This document shows positions 30,177 through 39,142 of a stretch of DNA of 64,000 nucleotides, piece after piece (positions within the stretch are counted from its first letter, which is position 1; every line of letters begins with the position of its first letter). This stretch comes from Limosilactobacillus mucosae DSM 13345 (GTDB lineage: Bacteria; Bacillota; Bacilli; Lactobacillales; Lactobacillaceae). The translations under genes and the position numbers were made by a program. The stretch spans positions 1 to 64,000 of the forward strand of contig NZ_AZEQ01000014.1 in NCBI RefSeq assembly GCF_001436025.1, in the 5' to 3' direction. The notes below the pieces were generated by a model that was not told the DNA's origin, did no database searches, and was given only the letters and a program-made list of their open reading frames with translations.

Positions 30177-31004
30177 ATGTCTATTAAACTTGTCGCGATC
30201 GATATCGATGGTACGTTAATCAATGACCAGCGTCAGATCACCCCACAAACCGTTGCCGCAATCAATGAAGCCACTAAGCGCGACGTCCGGATCGTTTTAT
30301 GTACCGGTCGTCCGATGACTGGCGTGAAAGCCTATGTCAACCAGCTGGGACTCGCCGATTCTGCAAACGAATACGTTATCTGCTATAACGGTGCTTTGGC
30401 CCAGGCGACTGACGGTACCGTTTTGGCTCACTACACGGTTGATTTTGACGACTACATTGATTTTGAATCATACTGCCGCAAGCAGGACGTTTCATCAATT
30501 ATTGAGACCAGCGACTATATCTACACGCCTAACCAAGATATCAACCCATACACGGTTTATGAATCCAATCTGGTATCCATGCCATTACGCTACCGCAGCA
30601 TGGATCAGCTGAACCACATGCGCGATTCGATTACGATTGGCAAGGCCATGATGACCGACGAAAAAGAAAAAATCGATGCCGCTTTAGCCAACATGCCTCA
30701 AGAACTCAGTGATCGTTTCCGAGTCGTTCGCAGTGAGGACTTCTACCTCGAGATGATCAACAAACAGACCAGCAAGGGCGTGGCCTTATCTGCCTTGACC
30801 GACAAGCTGAATCTGACCGCTGACAACGTCATGGCAATCGGCAACGCGCAAAACGATGAGTCAATGATTGAGTTTGCCGGAACCGGCGTGGCGATGGCCA
30901 ACTCGATTCCACATACGCTGCAGATGGCCGACGTTGTTACCGAAAATGACAATAATCATGATGGCGTTGCCGAAGCTATCGAAAAGTACGTTTTAAACGC
31001 CTGA
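30177..31004 (+). CDS. Cof-type HAD sugar phosphatase
   Basis: A 275-residue HAD hydrolase of the Cof/YidA subfamily: nucleophile Asp in AIDIDGTL, LCTGRP motif II, and GNAQNDESMIEFAG metal-binding motif IV. The start is the ATG after AGGAGG; the frame is open 96 bases further upstream but overlaps the HD gene. The exact sugar or nucleotide phosphate cannot be deduced. Confidence 0.9.
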   Translation: MSIKLVAIDIDGTLINDQRQITPQTVAAINEATKRDVRIVLCTGRPMTGVKAYVNQLGLADSANEYVICYNGALAQATDGTVLAHYTVDFDDYIDFESYCRKQDVSSIIETSDYIYTPNQDINPYTVYESNLVSMPLRYRSMDQLNHMRDSITIGKAMMTDEKEKIDAALANMPQELSDRFRVVRSEDFYLEMINKQTSKGVALSALTDKLNLTADNVMAIGNAQNDESMIEFAGTGVAMANSIPHTLQMADVVTENDNNHDGVAEAIEKYVLNA

Positions 31005-31024
31005 TCAATCTACCAATAAAAACA

Positions 31025-31068
31025 AACGGCGCTGCTCAAAGCAATAAGACTGCTTTGAGCGGCGTCGT
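31025..31068. terminator. Bidirectional terminator between HAD gene and pncB
   Basis: Long stem pairing 31025-31043 with 31051-31068 around the loop ATAAGAC, ending in five T on the plus strand. It separates the convergent HAD gene and pncB. Confidence 0.85.
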
Positions 31069-31102
31069 TTTTGTCGGTTTACGATTTTTTAACTGGTTTA
31101 TT

Positions 31103-32548
31103 TTAAGCCTGAGCCTTTTGATGATGCTCTTTAATCAGCCGCTGCTGAAGCTCAAACAGCTTTGGCGTCAAGTAGACTTGGTAGACATCAGGATTGATCA
31201 AGCGCTGCGTAGCCTTAGGCAGCTGTGCCAATTGATCCTTCATCGATGCCTGCAGTTTCATTACATCGGTCTCAATCGAGCTGGCATTAGCGCCGACTAC
31301 TTCCAGCTGCAATGGCTTGGCAACAAAATCGGTCAGCTCAATCTCGTCATCAGTTGCCAGTGGATCGGCATTAATAGCCAAGAGCTTTTCAGGCAGTTTT
31401 TCATCAGCCAGGGCAATCACATCGGCAAAGGCTTGGTCCGGCGTATCTTTTCGATAAAGCCGGTAGACCATTTTGTCGCCTGGCAGCGTAACCTTCTCAC
31501 GACTGTTGCTGAGCTTAATCTTTGGCTGCCATTGGCCATCAACCTTGAGCGCTGCCATTTTGTAGACCCCGCTCAAGACTGGCGAAGTCGAGCTGGTGAT
31601 CAGCTTTTCGCCAATACCAAAGTTGTCCAGCGGTGCGCCTTCTTTTAGCAATGCTTGAATCACCGTTTCATCCAAAGCATTGGAAGCCGTAATCTTGGCA
31701 TTTTCAAATCCAGCTTCATCCAGCATCTGCCGGGCCTTGGTTGCCAATTGAGTCAAGTCGCCAGAATCAATCCGAATGCCAATCGGCTCATGACCAGCAG
31801 CCCGTAATTCTCTAAAGACCTTGATTGCATTTGGCACCCCACTCTTCAAAACATCATAGGTGTCGACCAGCAGTGAGGCACTGTCTGGATAAACCTGTGC
31901 CCAGGCGCGAAAAGCCGTCAGCTCATCAGGATAGCTTTCAATCCAGCTGTGTGCCATCGTCCCAGCCGCCTGCAGGCCAAACTTCTTAGCTGCCAGGCAG
32001 TTGGAGGTACTGGTACACCCGCCGATTACCGCCGCTCGTGCACCAAAGACTGAGGCATCAGGTCCCTGTGCCCGCCGCGCGCCAAATTCCATGACTGCAC
32101 GGCCTTCAGCAGCGGCACAGATCCGTCGCGACTTAGTGGCAATCAGTGACTGATGATTCAAGATGTTCAATACGAACGTCTCCAGCAGCTGACACTGCAG
32201 CAATGGCCCTTTGACCGTCAGCATTGGTTCACGCGGAAAGACCGGCGTCCCCTCTGGAATTGCTCGGACCGTGCAGGAAAACTTTAAATTGGCCAGATAG
32301 TCCAAAAAGCCAGTCGAAAATAGATTCAATGAACGCAGATAGCTGATGTCATCATCCGTAAAATGAAAATTCTGCAGCGCTTCAACGACCTGAGCCAACC
32401 CAGCCGCAATGACAAAGCTGCCATTATCAGGAACATTACGGTAAAAGACGTCAAAAACCGCTTCTTGATCATGCGGCAGGGTCGCATAATAGCCATTCGC
32501 CATTGAAAATTCATACAGATCAGTCAATAATTCTTCAGACATTGCCAT
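31103..32548 (-). CDS. pncB: Nicotinate phosphoribosyltransferase
   Basis: Converts nicotinic acid and PRPP to nicotinate mononucleotide in NAD salvage. The 481-residue length matches Gram-positive PncB. N-terminal LTDLYEFSMANGYY, the conserved EFGARRAQG segment and GIRIDSGDL are visible. It is last in the run lipoprotein-nrtR-pncA-pncB and uses the product of pncA directly. ATG starts at codons 1 and 3 are both possible. Confidence 0.96.
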   Translation of the reverse strand: MAMSEELLTDLYEFSMANGYYATLPHDQEAVFDVFYRNVPDNGSFVIAAGLAQVVEALQNFHFTDDDISYLRSLNLFSTGFLDYLANLKFSCTVRAIPEGTPVFPREPMLTVKGPLLQCQLLETFVLNILNHQSLIATKSRRICAAAEGRAVMEFGARRAQGPDASVFGARAAVIGGCTSTSNCLAAKKFGLQAAGTMAHSWIESYPDELTAFRAWAQVYPDSASLLVDTYDVLKSGVPNAIKVFRELRAAGHEPIGIRIDSGDLTQLATKARQMLDEAGFENAKITASNALDETVIQALLKEGAPLDNFGIGEKLITSSTSPVLSGVYKMAALKVDGQWQPKIKLSNSREKVTLPGDKMVYRLYRKDTPDQAFADVIALADEKLPEKLLAINADPLATDDEIELTDFVAKPLQLEVVGANASSIETDVMKLQASMKDQLAQLPKATQRLINPDVYQVYLTPKLFELQQRLIKEHHQKAQA

Positions 32549-32570
32549 TTCTCTTCTCCCTAAACTTCTT

Positions 32571-33125
32571 TCAATCTTCTATCTGAGCGTTCAAAACGTT
32601 CTTAAAATGCTTCATCGCCCAAACCTGGCCAGCCGGATCAAAGGTCGCAACGGCTTTTTCGTGAACCACGATTTGATAGTTCAGATCATATGCCGCAATC
32701 GCCGTGTGCAGAACGCAGATATCCGTGCAGACACCCGCCAAATGCACCGTGTCAACTTTTCTTTCCCTCAGCCGCAGATCAAGCGGTGTCCCGCAAAACG
32801 ATGAGTAATGCGTCTTATCCAGCAAAACGACATGCTCATCATCTTGGTGTTTCTGATACCATTTGCCAAGCCGGCCGTACAGCTCGCGTCCCCAGGTTCC
32901 CTTGATGTTGTGGGGTGGATAAAGCCGACTTTCAGGATGGTACGGGTCATTTTGATGATGAACGTCAGTCGGCAGATAGACCCACTTGCCAGCCTTTAGA
33001 AAATCATCTGCCAATTGTGTAATGTGCTCGTCTAAAGCCTGAGCAGCCTGGCCACAAGTCAGCGCGCCGTCATCAGCCACAAAATCATTGGTGTAGTCAA
33101 TAATCAGCAATGCTTCATTTGCCAT
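32571..33125 (-). CDS. pncA: Nicotinamidase
   Basis: Cysteine hydrolase that deamidates nicotinamide to nicotinic acid. The triad is Asp in LLIIDYTNDF, Lys in LLDKTHYS and Cys in LAGVCTDICVLH. The ATG at 33125 is chosen because AGAGGTGA lies six bases before it; a GTG three codons upstream falls in that ribosome site. At 184 residues it is full length. The gene is 22 bases from pncB and follows nrtR across a repeat-rich gap that probably holds its operator. Confidence 0.94.
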   Translation of the reverse strand: MANEALLIIDYTNDFVADDGALTCGQAAQALDEHITQLADDFLKAGKWVYLPTDVHHQNDPYHPESRLYPPHNIKGTWGRELYGRLGKWYQKHQDDEHVVLLDKTHYSSFCGTPLDLRLRERKVDTVHLAGVCTDICVLHTAIAAYDLNYQIVVHEKAVATFDPAGQVWAMKHFKNVLNAQIED

Positions 33126-33145
33126 TTGTCTCACCTCTTTAAATA

Positions 33146-33162
33146 AAAGTACAAATTACTTT
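33146..33162. promoter_or_regulatory. Inverted repeat before pncA, possible operator
   Basis: AAAGTA (33146-33151) and TACTTT (33157-33162) form a perfect six-base inverted repeat five bases apart, 21 bases before the pncA start. The same AAAGT/ACTTT half-sites recur at 33180-33193. It is a candidate NrtR site by position only. Confidence 0.45.
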
Positions 33163-33175
33163 AATTTTCGTAAAA

Positions 33176-33204
33176 AAAGTAAAGTTGACTTTAATTGCTG
33201 TCAA
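33176..33204 (-). promoter_or_regulatory. Possible promoter of pncA-pncB
   Basis: Minus-strand -35 TTGACA (33199-33204) and a weak -10 TACTTT (33176-33181) with a 17-base spacer. Both lie inside the inverted repeat at 33179-33210, which would suit repression by NrtR. Confidence 0.4.
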
Positions 33205-33210
33205 CTTTAC
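33179..33210. repeat. Perfect 11-base inverted repeat at the nrtR stop
   Basis: GTAAAGTTGAC (33179-33189) and GTCAACTTTAC (33200-33210) flank a ten-base loop that includes the nrtR stop codon. On the minus strand it is followed by seven T, so it may be a weak terminator or attenuator, an operator, or both. Confidence 0.7.
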
Positions 33211-33943
33211 TCCTTTCCAACGGATTTGGCAAGCTCGCCAACGAATATATCTTGGGTGGTCGACCGCTGCGCTTGCGAATCGTTGCTGTCCCAACCTCTT
33301 TAAAAAGATGGTGGTGCGTCTTGCGGAAATTTGAATTATCAATCTGATCTGCCGTCAGCTGCCAAAATGGCGCATAGACCTCGCGTGCCTCTTTAAGCGT
33401 AAACGTAGGTCCCAATACCTGCAGAACCGTTGGCTGATAGTCCAATTTGTTGCGAATGCGCTGAATAGCCGTAGTAACGATTTGATCATGGTCAAACGCC
33501 AGTGCCTGTGAGGTATTTGAAAGATCAAACCGATGCCTGCCATCACTCAATAAGTAATGATGACCAAAATTCTCAAAAGCAAACCATTCGGCGGCAACGG
33601 CACCATATCCCGGCTTAAGCTTAGGCATTGCCGGCAAAAAAGTCATGTACGCCAACGCCAATGCCCGCTCACCGACTGATCGGTGCGGCGCGGTAAACGT
33701 TGCCAATTGTTCCGTTGCCGTTGACCGAACCTCAAGCCCGATTTTATCCTTGATCAAGCGCAATGCGGCATCATCGGCACTTTCCGTACTCCGCAGCAGC
33801 GTTTCCGGCAGCGCCCAGGCATCTTTAAATGGTGCTTCAGACCGCTTGATCAAAAGCAGCTGCATCTCATGCGTCTGCCGATTAAAGCTCCAGATGATAT
33901 TGGTGATCGTAATCAACGGACGGGCAATGATTTCCTCACTCAT
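33191..33943 (-). CDS. nrtR: NrtR-type NAD regulator with degenerate Nudix domain
   Basis: A 250-residue protein with an N-terminal Nudix fold (to about residue 150) and a C-terminal winged-helix domain with RKTHHHLFKEVGTATIRKRSGRPPKIYSL. This is the NrtR architecture: a repressor of NAD salvage genes that senses ADP-ribose or NAD. The Nudix catalytic box is degraded (RLIKDK at residues 62-67 instead of REXXEE), so it should bind but not hydrolyse its ligand. It sits right before pncA and pncB. The ATG has AAGAAGG upstream. Confidence 0.85.
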   Translation of the reverse strand: MSEEIIARPLITITNIIWSFNRQTHEMQLLLIKRSEAPFKDAWALPETLLRSTESADDAALRLIKDKIGLEVRSTATEQLATFTAPHRSVGERALALAYMTFLPAMPKLKPGYGAVAAEWFAFENFGHHYLLSDGRHRFDLSNTSQALAFDHDQIVTTAIQRIRNKLDYQPTVLQVLGPTFTLKEAREVYAPFWQLTADQIDNSNFRKTHHHLFKEVGTATIRKRSGRPPKIYSLASLPNPLERSKVDSN

Positions 33944-33972
33944 GCCATTTCTCGCCTTCTTACTTAGACTGG

Positions 33973-34704
33973 TTAATTGATTTTGGTAACTGCGCCAGTA
34001 GCAGCGTTGTACTGATAGATACCAATCAAATGAGCAACGGTATTATCATCGTTGTTTTGGCGAACCTCAAAAGTATATACGTCGCCATCCTTGCCTTCTG
34101 GAATAATCCCGTAGCTTGACTGGTTAAAGTTCATCTTAGCCGCAAACGCATTGATTACGTCCATGCCGGTCTGACTGGCTGCTGCCGAATTGACCGCCGA
34201 ACTGGAACTTGAGCTGGATGATGCCGTCGTACTTGAGCTGCTGGAGTTAGCCTGACTGCTTTGAGCAGAGGAACTGGCAGAAGCTGCCTGTTGAGCCTGC
34301 TTAGCCTTGTTCTTCATACTGATGAATGCCGAACGCATCGGTTTGGAATTTGATGATACCGAACTGAGATCGTTGACGGCTTCATCATATTCCTGATCAT
34401 TATAGGCATCTTGAGCCGCTAAGTATTTCTGCAGATCTTTAATCATGCTGCGCGTCTGCGAATCTGGCTTCTTGACCGCCAGCAGCGTTTTTAAGGCTTC
34501 CTTATACTGACCAGACATAATCTGATTATTGGCTTGATCGCGGGCCTTGGAAGCCGCCGTCGTCTTGGTCGTTGATTGTGACGACTCAGATGACGACTCG
34601 CTTGACTGCGTACTGGTCGAGCTGCCGCAGCCAACCAAACTAATCCCGGCTGCAACCGTAACCGTGCCCAGCATCAAGCGTTTCAGCAAAGTTTTAAAAT
34701 TCAT
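33973..34704 (-). CDS. Ser-rich lipoprotein of unknown function
   Basis: A 243-residue protein with a lipoprotein signal (LLKRLMLGTVTVAAGISLVGC; lipobox Cys26), a Ser/Thr-rich linker, a helical region with YKEALKTLLAVKK and DAYNDQEYDEAVNDL (tetratricopeptide-like in look), a second Ser-rich linker, and a C-terminal beta domain (YGIIPEGKDGDVYTFEVRQ). It is probably displayed outside the membrane. It lies 29 bases upstream of nrtR on the same strand, so it may be cotranscribed with NAD salvage genes; no function can be assigned. Confidence 0.75.
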   Translation of the reverse strand: MNFKTLLKRLMLGTVTVAAGISLVGCGSSTSTQSSESSSESSQSTTKTTAASKARDQANNQIMSGQYKEALKTLLAVKKPDSQTRSMIKDLQKYLAAQDAYNDQEYDEAVNDLSSVSSNSKPMRSAFISMKNKAKQAQQAASASSSAQSSQANSSSSSTTASSSSSSSSAVNSAAASQTGMDVINAFAAKMNFNQSSYGIIPEGKDGDVYTFEVRQNNDDNTVAHLIGIYQYNAATGAVTKIN

Positions 34705-34735
34705 TTTTTTGCTCCTTTTTCGTCTTGCCTCGACT

Positions 34736-34765
34736 ATTATACCATGGACCGCCTTTTAGTCCCAA
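34736..34765 (-). promoter_or_regulatory. Promoter of the lipoprotein gene
   Basis: Minus-strand -35 TTGGGA (34760-34765), extended -10 TGGTATAAT (TATAAT at 34736-34741), 18-base spacer. Confidence 0.65.
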
Positions 34766-34771
34766 AATCAA

Positions 34772-34798
34772 AAAAGCCGCTTAGATAGCGACTCTTTT
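34772..34798 (-). terminator. Terminator after prs
   Basis: Stem AAAAGCCGCT (34772-34781) with AGCGACTCTTTT (34787-34798) including a wobble pair; minus-strand T run follows. Confidence 0.75.
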
Positions 34799-34806
34799 GA
34801 TTAGAT

Positions 34807-35790
34807 TTAATCTTCGTTAGCCTGTTCAAAACGATTGTTAAACAACGGACTAACAGGACGATTTTCATTGATTCGCTTGATTGCCGCACCAATCAGCGGA
34901 GCCACGGAAACCTGCACGATCTTGTCAATCTGCTTTTCGTCAGGCAGCTGAATCGAATCCGTAACCACGACCTGTTTTAACGGTGAATTATCCAAGCGCT
35001 CAATTGCTGGGCCCGACAAAACGGCATGCGTAGCTGAAGCATAGACTTCTTCTGCACCGGCATCCATCAAGGCTTGCGCACCTTTGGAAATCGTACCGGC
35101 AGTATCAATCATGTCATCAATCATGATACATTTCTTGCCCTTGACGTCCCCAATGATATTCATAATCTTGGCAACGTTTGGCCGTGGCCGCCGCTTATCA
35201 ATGATAGCAATCGGCGCCTTGAGAAACTCTGCCAGGGCCCGTGCTCGCGTAACCCCACCATGGTCTGGCGAAACGACAACGGCATTGGCAGCCACGCCCT
35301 CATTGATAAAGTAGTCAGCCAAAAGCGGTGCCCCCATCAAATGATCGACTGGAATGTCAAAGAAACCTTGAATCTGAGCAGCGTGCAGATCAAGGGCAAC
35401 AATCCGCGTCACGCCGGAATTCTGCAGCATATTGGCAACCAGCTTAGCCGTGATTGGTTCTCGGCTCCGCGCTTTCCGGTCTTGCCGAGCATAGCCGTAG
35501 TAAGGCAAGACCACGTTGATCGTATTGGCACTTGCCCGACGCAAGGCATCGATCATGATCATCAGTTCCATCAGGTTATCGTTTACGGGAGCTGAAGTAG
35601 ATTGAATAACATAAACATTATCGCCACGGACGCTTTCTTCGATATTGATTTGAATTTCGCCATCACTAAAGCGGTCAACCGAAAGCTTACCTAATTCCAC
35701 GCCTACCTCATCGGCAATTTTTTGAGCCAGTGGGCGGTTGGAATTTAAGGAAAAGATTTTTAATTTAGGGTCAGCATAACGTTCTTTCAT
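34807..35790 (-). CDS. prs: Ribose-phosphate pyrophosphokinase
   Basis: Makes PRPP from ribose 5-phosphate and ATP for nucleotide, NAD, His and Trp synthesis. The ATG at 35790 ([18 protein letters not shown]) is set by GGAGG; seven further codons are open upstream. The 327 residues include the PP loop, the flexible catalytic loop ([11 protein letters not shown]) and the PRPP loop [13 protein letters not shown]. It follows purR and glmU, as in other lactic acid bacteria, and feeds the purR regulon and the pncB and hpt reactions in this window. Confidence 0.97.
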   Translation of the reverse strand: MKERYADPKLKIFSLNSNRPLAQKIADEVGVELGKLSVDRFSDGEIQINIEESVRGDNVYVIQSTSAPVNDNLMELMIMIDALRRASANTINVVLPYYGYARQDRKARSREPITAKLVANMLQNSGVTRIVALDLHAAQIQGFFDIPVDHLMGAPLLADYFINEGVAANAVVVSPDHGGVTRARALAEFLKAPIAIIDKRRPRPNVAKIMNIIGDVKGKKCIMIDDMIDTAGTISKGAQALMDAGAEEVYASATHAVLSGPAIERLDNSPLKQVVVTDSIQLPDEKQIDKIVQVSVAPLIGAAIKRINENRPVSPLFNNRFEQANED

Positions 35791-35861
35791 GGGGTCCTCC
35801 GAAATCTGCATACTTTTTCTATCACTCTAATCATATTGATTTAAAGCCCAAAAAGCAACTG

Positions 35862-37229
35862 TTACCAGGGAAGCTTCTTAGCATAATCCGGTTTATTGAC
35901 CTGCCGTGCTCGGGCAATCGCCATGTCAAAACGTTCCGTGTTGTCCGTAATCGTAGACCCAGCCGCAACAAACGAGTCTTCGGCAATATTGACAGGAGCC
36001 ACAATGTTAGAGTTGCTGCCGATAAAGGCATGATCGCCAACGTTGGTGTGATGCTTCTTGGAGCCATCATAGTTGACAAAGACCACGCCACAGCCGATGT
36101 TGATGTTCTTACCCAGAGTAGCATCGCCAACATAGCTCAAATGACCAATCTTGGTATTTTCGCCAATGTAGGCTTTCTTGATCTCACAGAAGTTGCCGAT
36201 ATGAACACCCTTGCCGATCTCAGCCTGAGGACGCAGATGACTGTTGGGGCCAACGTCTGATCCGGTGTGCATTTCCGCTTCTTCCAGCGTTGAGGCATAG
36301 ACCTTGACGTCATCATGCAGAACTGAATCCTTGATGACTGAGTGAGCGCCGATAAAGCAGTCGCTGCCAATCGTGGTATTGCCTTTGATCACAACGTTGC
36401 CTTCAATTACCGTATCGCGGCCCACCTTAACGTCGGCATCGATATAAGTGGTTCCTGGATCAACCATAGTGACGCCGTCTTTCATCAAGCGGGTGTTGAT
36501 CCGCTTACGCATGATCTTGTTGGCCCGCGCCAAGGCAACGCGATCATTGACCCCCATTGATTCGTCAAAGTCAGCCATTCGATAAGCCGTGACGATTTCG
36601 CCATGGTTCTTTAAAATGCCGATGACATCCGTCAAGTAGTACTCGCCTTGGGCATTGTCATTATTGATCAGCTTAAGGGCCTGGAACAGCTTTTGATTGT
36701 CAAAGCAGTAGACACCAGTATTGATTTCATGAATTTCCTGTTCTTCATGCGTGGCATCTTTTTGTTCAACGATCCGCTCAACGATCCCCACGTCATTGCG
36801 AACGATGCGGCCATAGCCAGTCGGATCAGGTGCCACTGAAGTCAGAATGGTAACTGCCGCATGACGCTGCTCATGGTATTCAAACATCTTGTTGAAGGTT
36901 GCGGCAGTAAACAAAGGCGTATCCCCACTGACGATCAGCGTCTCGCCTTCTTGATCACCCAGCAGCGATTCAGTCTGCATAACCGCATGACCAGTCCCCA
37001 GCTGCTGTTTTTGCAAAGCATATTTGGTCCGATTGCCCAGCGTCTGCTCAACGGTTTCGGCACCATAGCCAACCACCGTCACGATGTTGTCGATCTTAGC
37101 TTCTTCCAGCTGACCTAAGACATGTTCAACCATCGTTTTGCCACACACTTGGTGCAACACTTTATAAAGCTTGGACTTCATCCGCGTACCTTTACCGGCC
37201 GCGAGAATAATTGCATTGCGTTGCGTCAT
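35862..37229 (-). CDS. glmU: Bifunctional GlmU
   Basis: N-terminal N-acetylglucosamine-1-phosphate uridyltransferase ([12 protein letters not shown], residues 8-19) and C-terminal left-handed beta-helix acetyltransferase with hexapeptide repeats (from about residue 250, for example [13 protein letters not shown]). It makes UDP-GlcNAc, the substrate of the MurA encoded elsewhere in this window. At 455 residues it is full length. It starts six bases after the purR stop with AAGGAG in between. Confidence 0.97.
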   Translation of the reverse strand: MTQRNAIILAAGKGTRMKSKLYKVLHQVCGKTMVEHVLGQLEEAKIDNIVTVVGYGAETVEQTLGNRTKYALQKQQLGTGHAVMQTESLLGDQEGETLIVSGDTPLFTAATFNKMFEYHEQRHAAVTILTSVAPDPTGYGRIVRNDVGIVERIVEQKDATHEEQEIHEINTGVYCFDNQKLFQALKLINNDNAQGEYYLTDVIGILKNHGEIVTAYRMADFDESMGVNDRVALARANKIMRKRINTRLMKDGVTMVDPGTTYIDADVKVGRDTVIEGNVVIKGNTTIGSDCFIGAHSVIKDSVLHDDVKVYASTLEEAEMHTGSDVGPNSHLRPQAEIGKGVHIGNFCEIKKAYIGENTKIGHLSYVGDATLGKNINIGCGVVFVNYDGSKKHHTNVGDHAFIGSNSNIVAPVNIAEDSFVAAGSTITDNTERFDMAIARARQVNKPDYAKKLPW

Positions 37230-37235
37230 TTTTAT

Positions 37236-38081
37236 TTATTTCTCCTTTTTATTGCCAAATACGGCTTCCATATAGCTGCCTGGCTGAGCAGTGATTTTTT
37301 TATTGGTCGTATCGTCAACGGCCTGAACCTTGATCAATGAAGTGCAGCCGTCAACCAAGCGCTGACCACTGAATTGACCCTCTGCAAAGACCGTCATGCC
37401 GACCAGATGAGCACCGAATTCTTCAATCAGCGACTTCATCCCGTTCAGCGTACCGCCACCCTTCATAAAGTCATCCACGACGATTACGTTGGCACCTTCT
37501 TTAAGCGTCCGCCGTGAAAGCTCCATTTTTTTGATCCGCTGTGACGAACCCGAGACATAATTGACGCTGACCGTTGAGCCTTCCGTAATGTGAGAGCTGT
37601 TACGTACGATTACAAATGGCTTGTTCAAATACATCGCTACGCTTTGAGCAATCGGAATTCCTTTCGTCTCGACCGTCATTACCACGTCAACGTCATCGTC
37701 AACATATTGAGTCGCAATCAAACGGCCGACTTCGCGAAGCACGTCCGGCCGTCCCAAAAGATCCGATAGATAGACATAGCCACCTGGTAAGAGCCGGCTG
37801 TCATCGTCAACCGCCTTAACCAGATCATCAATGACCCGCGCAGCATTTTCTTCAGAGTAGAGCAGCGTCAAACGGGCCCCGCCACTGGCACCAGGCAGGG
37901 TTTCCAGACGACCGACGCCCCAAGTGTGCAGCGTCCGCCGAATGATGCTTAGATCCTCACTGATTGATGACTTGGCCGAGCCGTAACGTTCGCCAAAAAA
38001 CTTCAATGAAACCAGCGTCCGTGGATGTTCCATCAAATAGCGCGTCATATCAACCAAGCGATTACTGCGTCTGACTTTCAT
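37236..38081 (-). CDS. purR: Purine operon regulator PurR
   Basis: A 281-residue regulator: N-terminal winged helix (to about residue 75) and C-terminal phosphoribosyltransferase-like domain with the PRPP-binding motif VIVVDDFMKGGGT. It binds PurBox DNA and responds to PRPP. The purR-glmU-prs order links sensing of PRPP with its production. A PurBox-like element lies upstream. Confidence 0.95.
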   Translation of the reverse strand: MKVRRSNRLVDMTRYLMEHPRTLVSLKFFGERYGSAKSSISEDLSIIRRTLHTWGVGRLETLPGASGGARLTLLYSEENAARVIDDLVKAVDDDSRLLPGGYVYLSDLLGRPDVLREVGRLIATQYVDDDVDVVMTVETKGIPIAQSVAMYLNKPFVIVRNSSHITEGSTVSVNYVSGSSQRIKKMELSRRTLKEGANVIVVDDFMKGGGTLNGMKSLIEEFGAHLVGMTVFAEGQFSGQRLVDGCTSLIKVQAVDDTTNKKITAQPGSYMEAVFGNKKEK

Positions 38082-38138
38082 GTGATTTCCCTCTTTTACT
38101 TGAGCTAATAATTATTGATACCTTCAAATCATAACATA

Positions 38139-38151
38139 ATAGTTCGTCTTT
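38139..38151 (-). promoter_or_regulatory. Weak PurBox-like element upstream of purR
   Basis: Minus-strand AAAGACGAACTAT differs at two of 13 positions from the PurBox consensus AWWWCCGAACWWT and keeps the CGAAC core. Only one copy is seen, whereas functional sites are often paired. Confidence 0.35.
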
Positions 38152-38300
38152 TACCGCAATTTTATTCAGAATCTTAAGAGCTATTTCGGCAAACAATCAC
38201 GATGACAGCGCCACCTAAAAGGATTAACCGATTTAATCAAGCAAAAAAGAGAAATTCCGGACTTAGATTGCCAGCGGATGGCTGATGCGACCGAAAATAA

Positions 38301-38331
38301 AAAACACCGCCCAAAGCTTGAGCCGTGTTTT
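38301..38331 (-). terminator. Terminator after the zinc ABC operon
   Basis: Stem AAAACAC (38301-38307) with GTGTTTT (38325-38331) and a GC-rich interior; T run on the minus strand. Confidence 0.65.
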
Positions 38332-38347
38332 ATTTTAACACTTTCTG

Positions 38348-39142
38348 CTAATCATTGACCAAGTGCTGAAAAATCAAAGCAGTCACATAAATCATTACTT
38401 CAATCACCGCAATAAAGAAACTCACCGGCCAGTTGGTCAAATATCCCAGATACAATCCCAGCCAGGTTCCCAGCATGGCAAATAGGATTGCCAAAACGAT
38501 CATCTTGGCCACGCCATGCGTAAAATACTTGGCACTGGCAGCAGGCAGCGTCAGCAGAATAAAGATCAGCAGCGAACCAACGATCTGAGCTGCCACACTG
38601 ACGCTTAATGCCAGCAAAAGCAAAAAGACGACCGAGATCAGCGTGCTGTTGATGCCGTTAACCCGTGCACCGACAGCATCAAACGAATCAAACTTCAGCT
38701 GGCGGTAGCCAATCATCACGACCACCATCACCAAAAGCGACAGGCCCACCAGCTGCCAGACCTCTTGCCTGCTGATCCCAACCACGCTGCCAAACAGAAT
38801 GCTGGTGGCTGAGCTGGCCGTTTGACTGGAAAGCGACAAAAACAAGATCCCTAAGCCGATGAAAAGAGCTGAGACCGCGCTGATAACAGCTTCGCGGCGA
38901 GACTCCTTAATGCTCATCTGACCCACTAAGACCGAGCTAAGCATGGTGAACAAAAGCATCCCGTTTAATGCCGGCCACCCTGCAAAAACCGCAAATGAAG
39001 CCCCAGCAAACCCGATTTCTGACAGTGTGTGCGTCAGAAAAGACATGCTGCGTGCCATCACAAAAACGCCAATCGTCCCGCTGACAATGGCGATAAACGT
39101 GCCGGCCATAAACGCATTGCGCATAAAGCTCAACTCAAACAT
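38348..39142 (-). CDS. znuB: Zinc ABC transporter permease
   Basis: A 264-residue permease of the metal ABC (ABC-3) family with eight or nine hydrophobic segments and the conserved VGSLLIFILLTLPAASA helix. The ATG at 39142 (MFELSFM) is chosen because AGGGGG precedes it; the start overlaps the ATPase gene by eight bases, indicating coupling. Together with the ATPase and binding protein it forms one importer, and the Zur box points to zinc rather than manganese. Confidence 0.93.
   Translation of the reverse strand: MFELSFMRNAFMAGTFIAIVSGTIGVFVMARSMSFLTHTLSEIGFAGASFAVFAGWPALNGMLLFTMLSSVLVGQMSIKESRREAVISAVSALFIGLGILFLSLSSQTASSATSILFGSVVGISRQEVWQLVGLSLLVMVVVMIGYRQLKFDSFDAVGARVNGINSTLISVVFLLLLALSVSVAAQIVGSLLIFILLTLPAASAKYFTHGVAKMIVLAILFAMLGTWLGLYLGYLTNWPVSFFIAVIEVMIYVTALIFQHLVND

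Noticed and set aside
38206-38358. 50-codon plus-strand open stretch that could be a gene remnant
   Set aside because: No start codon with a ribosome site, no recognised motif, and it runs through the terminator of the zinc operon. Too short to call a pseudogene.
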